15,562 nucleotides of DNA from Propionibacterium sp. (GCA_012837465.1 DURG01000189.1:1-15562); one strand, 5' to 3'; numbered from the stretch's first letter, positions 1 to 7,137 are shown. Numbers and translations: made by a program. The notes: generated from the letters alone by a model not told the origin.

Positions 1-513
1 CGGGAGTACTTCGCCTCCCACGTCTACGCCCAGTTGACCGTCGACGACACCACGGCCGACCCGGCCCTCCTCAGCCCACGCAGCCGGGTGGACCTGGTGA
101 AGGAACGCTTCGGTGCGCTGCAGGGCGACATCGTCTACCGGATCGAGAACTCCGCCCTGTTCGACGCCGCGGTGCCGCAGACCCAGCGCTTCGAGTTGGC
201 CCTGATGGCCTGGGACGAGCTGTCACCCCAAGCGACTGAGCTCGCCACCGAGGTGGAGGCCGCCTTCGACGAGGCCCGCCGCCACGCCGAGGCCGTCGGG
301 CTGGACCACCTCCCAGAGACGGCCCGCAACTCCGGCCGACGCGCGGCCCGCGCCGCCCACGCCGCGCTGCACGGCGGCACCGTTGGGGAGCGGGAAACGG
401 CCCGACGCCGAGTCGCCGACATCCTCTCATCCCTGGCCCTCTACTACCTTCCGCCAGTCGACCCGTCGACGCCCAGCCTCATCGGCGAGCGCAAGCAGAT
501 CGAGCCGCGATGA
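1..513 (+). CDS. Array paralog 1 (5'-partial): C-terminal helical module of unknown family
   Basis: The reading frame is open from the first base, so the true start lies upstream; the TTG at 34 is probably internal. The visible 170 residues are almost only the shared module: RVDLVKERFGALQGDIVYRIENSALFD-type opening, a W-D motif (MAWDEL), HAEAVGLDHLP and the closing SLALYYLP, followed by a short polar tail. The module looks all-helical and rich in Ala, Arg and Glu, with no catalytic motif that I recognise. The stop overlaps the start of the next paralog by ATGA, so the two are probably translationally coupled. Whether this copy has an N-terminal membrane hairpin or soluble domain cannot be seen. 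Membership of the six-copy family is clear from the shared motifs; function is unknown. Confidence 0.9.
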   Translation, partial: REYFASHVYAQLTVDDTTADPALLSPRSRVDLVKERFGALQGDIVYRIENSALFDAAVPQTQRFELALMAWDELSPQATELATEVEAAFDEARRHAEAVGLDHLPETARNSGRRAARAAHAALHGGTVGERETARRRVADILSSLALYYLPPVDPSTPSLIGERKQIEPR

Positions 514-1343
514 TCCCGTGGACCCCCATCCCGCCGGACGCGCCCCTCAAGGACCTGTGGGGGCAGAGCTTCTTCGCCGATGCCGGCGACGGACGCGCGA
601 TGCTGCTGACCGTTTCCATCTCCCCCGTCGCAGCCCGACCGGCGGCAGGCGAGCCGCGCCCCGACGAACGGCTGCGGGTCACGAGCCACGCCAGCTTCGG
701 CTGGCGCCGGCGGCGCAACGAGTTGCTGCCCGACTACCTCCCCATCTCCGGCGCCTGCATCCCGCACGGCATGGTCCCCCGCCGGGTGGTCACCGTCCCG
801 GCGCTCGAATGGCCCGCCCACGGAGCGCCGCGCATCCGCACCGAGGGCCGGATGCTCACGTTCCGCGACCTCGTCCAGCACGGCCCACCCGCCTCAGTGC
901 GGCTCCAAGGTGCCCTTGCCATGGCCGACGAGGTCAAGACCACCTATGGGCGCATGCTGGCCGATGTCGCCTACCGCATCGAGCAGTCCGCGCTGTTCGA
1001 CTCGGCCGTGCCCACCACCCGTTCGTTCGACAACGCGCTGCGGGTGTGGGACGAACTCGACCACTCGTCGGCCGGCGAGGAGGACGTCGTGCGCCTCGCC
1101 GGCACCCTCAAACTCGCGTTCCAGACCGCCAGGGCCCACGCCGAGGCGCTCGGCCTGGACCACCTCCCCGTCGCCTCCCGGGCCGACGCCCGCAGGGCCG
1201 CCAGCGCCGCCCGCCTCGCCGTCTGGGCCAAGACCGACGGCGAGCGCGCAGCCGCCCAGGAGCAGGTGGTCAGGATCCTGCGCTCGCTGGCCCTGTACTA
1301 CCTGCCGGACCCGGATCACGTGCCCCTCCAACTCACGCGGTAG
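510..1343 (+). CDS. Array paralog 2: soluble N-domain plus shared helical module, unknown function
   Basis: This 277-residue protein starts at an ATG that overlaps the previous stop (ATGA), which fixes the start. Residues 1-110 form an N-terminal domain beginning PWTPIPPDAPLKDLWGQSFF; a related opening occurs in paralogs 3 and 5 (PPWTLVATDAPIERLSG, ALWTQVPIDTPVADVLG). The domain ends with a VPRRVVTVPALEWP segment that matches the ALVxPGVRW segments of paralogs 3 and 4. The C-terminal module runs from about residue 140, with YRIEQSALFD at 155-164, VWDEL, AFQTARAHAEALGLDHLP and LALYYLP near the end. No signal peptide or membrane helix is evident, so it should be cytosolic. Compared with the other copies the module carries a small insertion after WDEL. 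I do not recognise the family. Confidence 0.9.
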   Translation: MIPWTPIPPDAPLKDLWGQSFFADAGDGRAMLLTVSISPVAARPAAGEPRPDERLRVTSHASFGWRRRRNELLPDYLPISGACIPHGMVPRRVVTVPALEWPAHGAPRIRTEGRMLTFRDLVQHGPPASVRLQGALAMADEVKTTYGRMLADVAYRIEQSALFDSAVPTTRSFDNALRVWDELDHSSAGEEDVVRLAGTLKLAFQTARAHAEALGLDHLPVASRADARRAASAARLAVWAKTDGERAAAQEQVVRILRSLALYYLPDPDHVPLQLTR

Positions 1344-1346
1344 CCC

Positions 1347-1393
1347 ATGGCCCCCGGCCATCACCCAGAACCAGCGCAGGGCCGCAAAGGCCC
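1347..1393 (+). terminator. Two small hairpins after paralog 2, possible weak terminator
   Basis: Just after the stop codon lies ATGGCC-CCC-GGCCAT (1347-1361), followed by GGGCC-GCAAA-GGCCC (1379-1393). Both stems are short and neither is followed by a T run, so termination here is only a possibility. A new promoter follows at once. Confidence 0.25.
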
Positions 1394-1405
1394 CACTGGA
1401 TATTC

Positions 1406-1419
1406 GTTGAACTCTCAAC
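1406..1419. promoter_or_regulatory. Inverted repeat GTTGA-N4-TCAAC, possible operator
   Basis: A perfect 5-bp inverted repeat (GTTGA 1406-1410, TCAAC 1415-1419) abuts the -10 box of the downstream reductase gene. A repressor bound here would block RNA polymerase. The TTGA/TCAA form resembles operators of MarR-type regulators in general, several of which sense quinones or oxidants. No regulator gene is in the window, so the assignment is inference. Confidence 0.35.
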
Positions 1420-1425
1420 TAGAAT
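1420..1425 (+). promoter_or_regulatory. -10 box TAGAAT for the hydroquinone-reductase-like gene (leaderless)
   Basis: TAGAAT is followed by six bases and then the ATG at 1432, so transcription should begin at or next to the start codon. No ribosome binding site precedes the gene. No convincing -35 hexamer is visible. Confidence 0.6.
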
Positions 1426-1431
1426 GGCTCC

Positions 1432-2400
1432 ATGAGCGAACACGAAGAGCACTCCGAGGGAGGCGTCTACTCCGCCAAGGGCAAGGAGTTCAGCCGCGAC
1501 ACCCGTTACATCGAGACCCGCATCGTCAAGGAGCCCCGGGAGGGCACCGACGACTACCCCGTCGAACCGAACCGCTACCGCCTGATCGCCGCCTACGCCT
1601 GCCCCTGGGCGAACCGCGCCATCATCGTGCGCGACCTCCTCGGCCTGCAGGACGTCATCTCCATGGGCAACCCCGGCCCCACCCACGACGCCGACTCCTG
1701 GACGTTCGACCTGGACCCCGACGGCATCGACCCCGTGCTCGGCATCCCCAAGCTCAAGGACGCCTACGAGAAGCGCATCCCCGGCTACCCGCGCGGCATC
1801 ACCGTGCCCGCGATGGTCGACGAGACCACCGGCGAGGTCGTCACCAACAACTTCCCGCAGATCACCGAGGACCTCTACTTCGAGTGGCAGGAGTTCCACC
1901 AGGACGACGCCCCCAACCTCTGGCCGGATGACCTCCGCGAGGAGATGGAGGAGGTCATGCAGCGCATCTACACCGAGGTCAACAACGGCGTGTACCGCTG
2001 CGGCTTCGCGGGTTCGCAGGAGTCCTACGACGCGGCCTACGACCGCCTGTGGACGGCGATGGACTGGCTCGAGGAGCGCCTCGCCGACCGTCGCTACCTC
2101 ATGGGTGACAAGATCACCGAGGCCGACGTGCGCCTGTTCACCACCCTCGTGCGCTTCGACGCGGTCTACCACGGCCACTTCAAGTGCAACCGGAACAAGC
2201 TCACCGAGATGCCCAACCTCTGGGGCTACGCCCGGGACCTGTACCAGACCCCCGGCTTCGGCAACAACGTGGACTTCGAACAGATCAAGGACCACTACTA
2301 CGTCGTGCACACCGACCTGAACCCGCTGAGCATCGTGCCCAAGGGTCCCGACCTGAGCGGCTGGGACACCCCGCACGGCCGGGAGTCCGCAGGCCGGTAG
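1432..2400 (+). CDS. Glutathionyl-hydroquinone reductase-like GST-family protein (ECM4/YqjG type)
   Basis: At 322 residues this is close to the usual length of Xi-class glutathione transferases (E. coli YqjG is about 330). The N-terminal thioredoxin-like half carries the family's YACPWANRA motif with catalytic Cys57 (CPWA 57-60). The helical C-terminal half has the characteristic RFDAVYHGHFKCN and PNLWGYARDLYQTPGF segments. The family reductively removes a thiol from thiol-hydroquinone conjugates, using a Cys-dependent cycle in the cytosol. Actinobacteria generally use mycothiol instead of glutathione, so the natural substrate is probably a mycothiol conjugate; that is inference. The gene interrupts the unknown paralog array but has its own leaderless promoter with an adjacent inverted repeat. 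A hairpin follows it, so it is probably a monocistronic insertion rather than a partner. The ATG is fixed by the -10 spacing. Confidence 0.88.
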   Translation: MSEHEEHSEGGVYSAKGKEFSRDTRYIETRIVKEPREGTDDYPVEPNRYRLIAAYACPWANRAIIVRDLLGLQDVISMGNPGPTHDADSWTFDLDPDGIDPVLGIPKLKDAYEKRIPGYPRGITVPAMVDETTGEVVTNNFPQITEDLYFEWQEFHQDDAPNLWPDDLREEMEEVMQRIYTEVNNGVYRCGFAGSQESYDAAYDRLWTAMDWLEERLADRRYLMGDKITEADVRLFTTLVRFDAVYHGHFKCNRNKLTEMPNLWGYARDLYQTPGFGNNVDFEQIKDHYYVVHTDLNPLSIVPKGPDLSGWDTPHGRESAGR

Positions 2401-2410
2401 TCGGTCATGA

Positions 2411-2446
2411 ACCGGGCGCTCTCGACGGAGGAGGGCGCCGTCCGGT
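2411..2446 (+). terminator. Imperfect hairpin after the reductase gene, possible terminator
   Basis: ACCGGGCGC (2411-2419) can pair with GCGCC...CCGGT (2435-2446), giving nine base pairs with a 3-nt bulge and a 15-nt loop. It lies between the stop codon and the next promoter. There is no T tract, which is common for high-GC actinobacteria but lowers confidence. Confidence 0.35.
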
Positions 2447-2467
2447 CGAAGTGCCACCGGGCAGTCC

Positions 2468-2473
2468 TACACT
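2468..2473 (+). promoter_or_regulatory. -10 box TACACT for the paralog 3-4-5 operon (leaderless)
   Basis: TACACT, six bases, then the ATG at 2480: the same geometry as other promoters in this window. It indicates a leaderless transcript that begins the three-gene overlapping run 2480-5513. Confidence 0.6.
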
Positions 2474-2479
2474 GGGCCA

Positions 2480-3388
2480 ATGCCCGAACTGCCTCCGTGG
2501 ACGTTGGTCGCCACCGACGCCCCCATCGAACGGTTGTCGGGCCACACCCTCGTGCTCGCGTCACGCGGTGACGCAGAGTCGCACGTCACCGTCGTCAAGA
2601 TCGTGGTGGGCAAGCCCGCCCGGCGCATCCTGACGACGACCACGCACGCGCGCGTCACCCACGCAGCGCTGGGGGAACCCGGAAGGCCACGCTCCCTGCG
2701 GGTGCCGGCATGGCTCCGCCTCGACGACCTGGTGCGCGAGCGCCTCTCGGGCGGCACGCTGGAGCAGGCGCTCGTGGTGCCGGGCGTCCGCTGGGGCACC
2801 GGTTCCCTGTTCCGGACGGCCGAGGCCACCGCGGTCACGCGCACCGGCGCCGGGGAAGTCGCGTACGACGCCAGCCAGATCCTGGCGAGGCTGAACCCGT
2901 CGGCCCCCGCCGAGGACGAGCACTCCCCCGAGGCGGCACGCGCCCGCGTCGACCGGGTCAAGGAGGCCTTCGGCGCCATGAAGGCCGACGTCCTCCAGCG
3001 CATCGAGCAGTCAGCGCTGTTCGACCCCCACGTGCCGCTGACCCGCCAGTTCCAACTGCTGCTGATGCGGTGGGACGACGAGCAGGCCACGCTGGGCGCG
3101 ACCGCCCTGGACCGCCTGTCCTTCGAGGTGGAGTTGGCCTTCGACACGGCCCGGGACCACGCCGAGACCGTCGGCCTCAGGCACCTCCCGTCGACGGCGC
3201 GGCCCGCCGCCCGACGCGCCCTCAAGGGCGCCAGGCTCGCCCGCCGCTCCACGAGCGAGGGTGAACGGGAGGCAGCGCTCACGCAGGTGCAACGACTCCT
3301 GGAGCCGCTCGCGCTCTACTACCTCCCGGCCCCCGAAGACGTCCCCGGCATGCTCGGCGGGCCGCGCCGACTTGAGGGTGGCCAGTGA
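2480..3388 (+). CDS. Array paralog 3: soluble N-domain plus shared helical module, unknown function
   Basis: This 302-residue protein opens its own operon from a leaderless promoter. The N-terminal domain (about 1-105) begins LPPWTLVATDAPIERLSGHT and contains LRVPAWLRLDDLVRE and ALVVPGVRW. These two segments recur in paralogs 4 and 5, so the N-domain is also homologous across copies. A polar, acidic linker (about 130-152) leads to the module: QRIEQSALFD at 173-182, TRQFQLLLMRWDDEQ, FEVELAFDTARDHAETVGLRHLP and LALYYLP. In this copy the usual YRIE Tyr is Gln. No membrane helix or signal peptide is visible. The gene ends in a GTGA overlap with paralog 4. The protein is not recognised; a scaffold or regulatory role is as plausible as an enzyme, because no catalytic motif stands out. 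Confidence 0.9.
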   Translation: MPELPPWTLVATDAPIERLSGHTLVLASRGDAESHVTVVKIVVGKPARRILTTTTHARVTHAALGEPGRPRSLRVPAWLRLDDLVRERLSGGTLEQALVVPGVRWGTGSLFRTAEATAVTRTGAGEVAYDASQILARLNPSAPAEDEHSPEAARARVDRVKEAFGAMKADVLQRIEQSALFDPHVPLTRQFQLLLMRWDDEQATLGATALDRLSFEVELAFDTARDHAETVGLRHLPSTARPAARRALKGARLARRSTSEGEREAALTQVQRLLEPLALYYLPAPEDVPGMLGGPRRLEGGQ

Positions 3389-4458
3389 TCTACCTCAAGG
3401 ACTACGACAACCGCCGCCGGATCTGGCACGCCGGCCGGCCGGACCTCCGGTTGGGCGAAGCCGAGGGCCTGGCCCTGATCCTGGCCGAACATACGGGCAC
3501 GCGGACCGATCGGGACCAGGACCTCCACGTCGTCGAGGTGCTCCCCGGCTCCGACGACGACGAGGTGCTGGTGCGCTACGGGGACCTGGGCGAGCGCCGC
3601 GGCCCCCGGGAGGTGGAGCTGCCGAAGTCGAGGCGCCTCGACGACTTCGCCACCAAGACCTGGGGCGAGGGGGTCACCCGTGCGCTCGTGACCCCGGGCG
3701 TGCGCTGGGCGAAGGGCCACCCCGTCCAACGGATTGCCCTCCTCGCCACACTCTTCGCAACAGCCCTGCTGGCCGCGTTCCTCCTGGGCGACTTCCTCAC
3801 CCCCGTCGCCTGGTTCCTTCCCCAGGCCGCCGCCGTCTACGCAGCCTTCTCGCTCCTGAGGCCTGGGGCGCCCACCGCCATCCACCGGGAGGGCAACAAG
3901 AAGCCCTACAAGGACGGCGAGGTGCGCATGCGGGTCGCCGAACTGCCCGTCACCGAGCCGGACGACACCCTGGCCATCGGCGCTGTGCCCGCACCGGCCG
4001 ACCGGCGAACCGCCCTCGAGCGCGTCGAGGCCACCAAGGCCGAGTACGGCGCCCTCCTGACCGACCTGGCCTACCGCATCGAGAACTCGGCGCTGTTCGA
4101 CCCCGCCGTCGGACAGACCCGGGAGTTCGCCCTGCTCCTCGCCCGCTGGGACGACGAACACCGCAGGCTCCCGGCGGACGAACTGGGCACCCTCTCCCGG
4201 GAGGTCCAGGTCGCCTTCGACGCGGCGCGCGCACACGCCGAGGTGCTCGCCATCGCGCACCTGCCGGAGAGCGCCCGCGAGGACGCGTCCCGCGCCGCCA
4301 AGGCCGCCCGCCTCGCGCAGGAATCCACCGTCGACGGGGAGCGAACCGCAGCGCTCGAACGGGCCAACGAGATCCTCGCCACGCTCGCCCTCTACTACCT
4401 TCCGACCCCTGGCGAGGCCCGGAAGGCGCTCGGCGGCCCAGCCAGGGAACTCGAGTGA
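3385..4458 (+). CDS. Array paralog 4: N-domain, two-helix membrane hairpin, shared helical module
   Basis: The GTG start at 3385 overlaps the upstream stop (GTGA) and has a GAGGGTG-like ribosome binding site, giving 357 residues. Residues 1-110 are a soluble domain with VELPKSRRLDDF and ALVTPGVRW, matching paralogs 3 and 5. Two hydrophobic stretches follow (about 117-134 and 139-158), forming a membrane hairpin that would leave both flanks on the same side, presumably the cytosol. A linker with LAIGAVPAP leads to the module: YRIENSALFD 230-239, TREFALLLARWDDEH, AFDAARAHAE, AHLP and LALYYLP from about 334. The LAIGxVxAP linker is shared with paralog 5, which suggests these two are the closest pair. 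The opening (IYLKDYDNRRRIWHAGRPDL) differs from the WTxVPxD start of the others. Function unknown. Confidence 0.9.
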   Translation: MIYLKDYDNRRRIWHAGRPDLRLGEAEGLALILAEHTGTRTDRDQDLHVVEVLPGSDDDEVLVRYGDLGERRGPREVELPKSRRLDDFATKTWGEGVTRALVTPGVRWAKGHPVQRIALLATLFATALLAAFLLGDFLTPVAWFLPQAAAVYAAFSLLRPGAPTAIHREGNKKPYKDGEVRMRVAELPVTEPDDTLAIGAVPAPADRRTALERVEATKAEYGALLTDLAYRIENSALFDPAVGQTREFALLLARWDDEHRRLPADELGTLSREVQVAFDAARAHAEVLAIAHLPESAREDASRAAKAARLAQESTVDGERTAALERANEILATLALYYLPTPGEARKALGGPARELE

Positions 4459-5513
4459 GCACCGGCAATGAGCGGGTGCCGGCCCTGTGGACGCAGGTAC
4501 CGATCGACACTCCGGTGGCCGATGTGCTCGGGCTGTCGTTCATCGCCATCGACGAGGCCTGGAGCAGCGTCGTCTTCGACGTGCGCGCCCACAAGGGCCG
4601 CGACGACGTGGCCGTGATCCGGTGCGGCTCGCTCGGCAGCAAGGAGTTACCCCTACGGATTCAGGTGCCCCTCCTCCGCCGCCTGGACGACGTCATGGCC
4701 GAGTACCGGAAACTGCACATCTCCCGCATTGTCCGGGTTCCCATCATCCGCTGGCCCGGGCACCTCACCACCTCCGCCCCAGTGCCAATCGCGGGAATGG
4801 CCTTGGGCGTCCCGCTGGTGCTGCTCCTCGGCCCCACCGGTCCCTATGCATGGATCGCAGCGGTGGTGTGGGGGGCGGCGCTCATCGCCGTCGTCCTCGG
4901 GCTCCAGAGGTGGGGCCCGGCCACCGCCATCGCTGCCAGCGACGGCTCTGGGCCGTTCCGCGACGACCACGTCCACGCCATGGTGCGCCGCGCCATCCCG
5001 GCCAGCCCCCCATCCAGTCTGGCGATCGGCACCGTGGGCGCGCCCGTCACGCGGGCCGAGGCAGAGGCACGCGTCGCCCAACTGAAGGCGAAGTACGGCG
5101 GCCTCCTCTCCGACCTCGTCTACCGCATCGAGAACGCGGCGCTCTTCGACCCCGCCGTGCGCCAGACCAGGGAGTTCACGCTCCTGCTCGCCAGGTGGGA
5201 TGACGAGCATGCCCGGCTGCCCGGCGATGAGGCGGCCGCTCTGGCCCGGGAACTGGCGTTGTCGTTCGACACCGCGCGCGCCCATGCCGAGTCAGTGGGC
5301 CTCGCCCACCTCCCCACGGGATCGAGGACGGAGGCCGGCCGGGCCGTGAAGGCGGTGCACCTCGCCCGCGGCGCGAGCACCGACGGCGAGCGTGCCGCCG
5401 CGATCGGCCAGGTCAACCGCATCCTCGCCTCACTCGCGCTGTACTACCTGCCGGATCCGGTGGAGACGAGGCAGGCGCTCACCGGGTCCCGTCCCCAACT
5501 CGGGCCGGGCTAG
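4455..5513 (+). CDS. Array paralog 5: N-domain, membrane hairpin, shared helical module
   Basis: The frame stays open far upstream, but the real start is the GTG at 4455: it overlaps the preceding stop (GTGA), has AGGGAA upstream, and the protein from there (352 residues) aligns with its neighbours. The N-domain opens ALWTQVPIDTPVADVLGLSF and holds VPLLRRLDDVMAEY and VRVPIIRWPGH. Hydrophobic segments at about 112-126 and 131-150 form a membrane hairpin. The linker has LAIGTVGAP as in paralog 4. The module has YRIENAALFD at 223-232, TREFTLLLARWDDEH, SFDTARAHAESVGLAHLP and LALYYLP. It is the last gene of the three-gene overlapping run. The presence of hairpins in paralogs 4 and 5 but not 3 suggests membrane-bound and soluble subunits made from one transcript; this is inference. 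Confidence 0.9.
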   Translation: MSTGNERVPALWTQVPIDTPVADVLGLSFIAIDEAWSSVVFDVRAHKGRDDVAVIRCGSLGSKELPLRIQVPLLRRLDDVMAEYRKLHISRIVRVPIIRWPGHLTTSAPVPIAGMALGVPLVLLLGPTGPYAWIAAVVWGAALIAVVLGLQRWGPATAIAASDGSGPFRDDHVHAMVRRAIPASPPSSLAIGTVGAPVTRAEAEARVAQLKAKYGGLLSDLVYRIENAALFDPAVRQTREFTLLLARWDDEHARLPGDEAAALARELALSFDTARAHAESVGLAHLPTGSRTEAGRAVKAVHLARGASTDGERAAAIGQVNRILASLALYYLPDPVETRQALTGSRPQLGPG

Positions 5514-5517
5514 CGCC

Positions 5518-5523
5518 TAGACT
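5518..5523 (+). promoter_or_regulatory. -10 box TAGACT for paralog 6 (leaderless)
   Basis: TAGACT starts five bases after the upstream stop codon and is followed by six bases and the GTG at 5530. The exact spacing supports both a separate leaderless promoter and the GTG start. Confidence 0.55.
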
Positions 5524-5529
5524 GCAGCC

Positions 5530-6237
5530 GTGAGCAACGACGACGGCAGGAAGCGCCAGCTACGCATCTGGCTGCTGGTCGTCGCCCCGCCCCTCCTCAT
5601 GATTCTGCTGGCCATGTCCACGGGCTTGGCCCCGCTTCGGTTCCTGGCCATCCTGTGGGCCGTGGGCGCGGTGGCCGTCGCACTCGGTTACTCCTCCCAG
5701 CAGAAGCAGGTCGAACCCCCATCCCCGGCCGGGCGGAGCGGGCCGGCCCCGGCACAGCCGTCGGAGGCCGCCGAGATCTCCAGCGCCATCGTCCGGGTGG
5801 CCTCGGTGAAGGCCGAGTACGGCTCCCTGCTGGGCGACATCGCCTACCGGATCGAGAACTCCGCACTCTTCGACGACGCGGCTCCGCTCACCCGCGAGTT
5901 CCAGTTGGCGCTCATCCGGTGGGACGACGTGCAGGCCACCGCAGACGTCCCGACGCTGCAGCGTGCCTCCGCGGAGGTGGAGTTGGCATTCCGCACGGCG
6001 AAGTCGCACGCCGAGACCGTTGGCCTGTCCCACCTGCCGACGACGAGCGCGCAGCACAAGGCGGAGAAGGCACTCAAGGCAGCTCACCTCGCCGAACGGG
6101 CGCCGAGCCAATCCGAGCGAGAGGCCGCGCTGGCCCAGGTGGCCCGACTCCTCGACTCCATCGCGCTGTACTACCTGCCCTCACCCGCGGACGTGCCGCG
6201 GATGCTCGGCGGCGCCCGCCCGGAACTGGACCACTAG
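5530..6237 (+). CDS. Array paralog 6: minimal form, membrane hairpin plus shared helical module
   Basis: At 235 residues this is the shortest complete copy. It begins at a GTG fixed by the leaderless promoter spacing. A basic N-terminus (GRKRQLR) is followed by two hydrophobic helices at about 13-31 and 36-54, so by the positive-inside rule both ends should be cytosolic. It lacks the soluble N-domain of paralogs 2-5. A Pro/Ser/Gln-rich linker (about 56-80) leads to the module: YRIENSALFD 106-115, TREFQLALIRWDDVQ, EVELAFRTAKSHAETVGLSHLP and IALYYLP, then a tail (MLGGARPELDH) resembling that of paralog 3. It ends 33 bp from the convergent uracil-DNA glycosylase gene. As the simplest version, it shows that a membrane anchor plus the module is sufficient for a stable gene product. 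Function unknown. Confidence 0.88.
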   Translation: MSNDDGRKRQLRIWLLVVAPPLLMILLAMSTGLAPLRFLAILWAVGAVAVALGYSSQQKQVEPPSPAGRSGPAPAQPSEAAEISSAIVRVASVKAEYGSLLGDIAYRIENSALFDDAAPLTREFQLALIRWDDVQATADVPTLQRASAEVELAFRTAKSHAETVGLSHLPTTSAQHKAEKALKAAHLAERAPSQSEREAALAQVARLLDSIALYYLPSPADVPRMLGGARPELDH

Positions 6238-6270
6238 CCCCGTTCTGCGCTGCTCAGTTGCGCCATCGGG

Positions 6271-7098
6271 TCAGAGGCTGGTCAGCACGTCGTCGAGCAT
6301 GCGCTCGGTGAGGCGCCCGGTGAAGGTGTTCTGCTGACTGACGTGGTAGCAGCCGACGAGCGTCACCTCGCGGCCCTCGGGGGTGCGCAGCGTGGCGCGA
6401 GCACCGTGGCCGAACTTCGGCTTGGGCCTGGGCGACTCCCACCCCGCGTGCCGGACGGCGGCCAGCGTGGCGTCCCAACCGATGCCGCCCAGGCACATGA
6501 TCGAGCGCACGTAGGGGGCGGAGAAGGCGAGGTCCGCGTCGAGCCAGGGCGCGCAGGTGTGGCGCTCCTGGGTCGTCGGTTTGTTCTGCGGCGGGGCGCA
6601 GCGCACGGTGGCGACGATGCGCACGCCGTGGAGTTCGAGCCCGTCGCCGGCGTGGGTGGAGCTGGGCTGGTTGACCATGCCGACGCGGTGCAGCGCCGCG
6701 TAGAGCCAGTCGCCCGAGCGGTCCCCGGTGAAGTTGCGGCCCGTCCGGTTCGCCCCGTTCGCAGCGGGCGCGAGGCCGACGATCAGCACCGGCGCGTCGA
6801 TGGGACCCAGCGCGGGCACCGGGCGACCCCAGTACGGTTGCGCCGCGAATGACGCCCTCTTCTCGACGGCCACCTGCTCGCGCCAGTCCACGAGGCGCGG
6901 GCATGCCCGGCACACGGAGATCCGGGCCGCCACCTCGTCGGCCGACGCACGCCCTGACAGCGCCAGCACGTCGTCGGCCGTGTGTGCGACGGGGGTGTCG
7001 GGGTCGGCAGGATCCCCCGGCCAGCCGGTGCCCGGCGGCACGGGTGAGGGGAACGGAATCCCCGTCACGGGATGGGGCAGCAGCACGGCGTCGCTCAT
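6271..7098 (-). CDS. udgB: Family 5 uracil-DNA glycosylase (UdgB type, Fe-S)
   Basis: This 275-residue protein excises uracil and related deaminated bases from DNA, starting base excision repair. Motif A is GLAPAANGANRTGRNFTGD (108-126), typical of family 5, which lacks the catalytic Asp of family 1 enzymes at this place. Cys63, Cys66, Cys167 and Cys182 match the four ligands of the family's 4Fe-4S cluster, with the CAPPQNKPTTQE segment at the third. The leucine-loop motif is HVSQQNTFTG (252-261), where many relatives have HPS. Residues 1-55 are a Pro-rich, less conserved extension. The start ATG is fixed by a TAGTCT-N6-ATG promoter on the minus strand. The gene is divergent from the malic enzyme gene across 51 bp. 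Placement in the UDG superfamily is secure; the family 5 assignment rests on motif A. Confidence 0.88.
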   Translation of the reverse strand: MSDAVLLPHPVTGIPFPSPVPPGTGWPGDPADPDTPVAHTADDVLALSGRASADEVAARISVCRACPRLVDWREQVAVEKRASFAAQPYWGRPVPALGPIDAPVLIVGLAPAANGANRTGRNFTGDRSGDWLYAALHRVGMVNQPSSTHAGDGLELHGVRIVATVRCAPPQNKPTTQERHTCAPWLDADLAFSAPYVRSIMCLGGIGWDATLAAVRHAGWESPRPKPKFGHGARATLRTPEGREVTLVGCYHVSQQNTFTGRLTERMLDDVLTSL

Positions 7099-7104
7099 GG
7101 ACAG

Positions 7105-7110
7105 AGACTA
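7105..7110 (-). promoter_or_regulatory. -10 box TAGTCT for the uracil-DNA glycosylase gene (leaderless)
   Basis: Read on the minus strand, TAGTCT is followed by ctgtcc and then the ATG at 7098. It faces away from the malic enzyme -10 box, so two divergent leaderless promoters share the 51-bp gap 7099-7149. Confidence 0.6.
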
Positions 7111-7137
7111 CGACGAATGGCCGCAATGGAACTCCAC

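Noticed and set aside
1333..2457. Long minus-strand ORF opposite the hydroquinone-reductase-like gene
   Set aside because: It is a shadow of the third-position GC bias of the real gene and shows no recognisable domain.
3261..4454. Upstream extension of the paralog 5 frame to position 3261
   Set aside because: The extension is Arg/Pro/Gly-rich out-of-frame translation of paralogs 3 and 4; the GTG at 4455 with its GTGA overlap gives a protein that aligns with its neighbours.
6238..6270. Terminator between paralog 6 and the uracil-DNA glycosylase gene
   Set aside because: The 33-bp gap shows no convincing inverted repeat.
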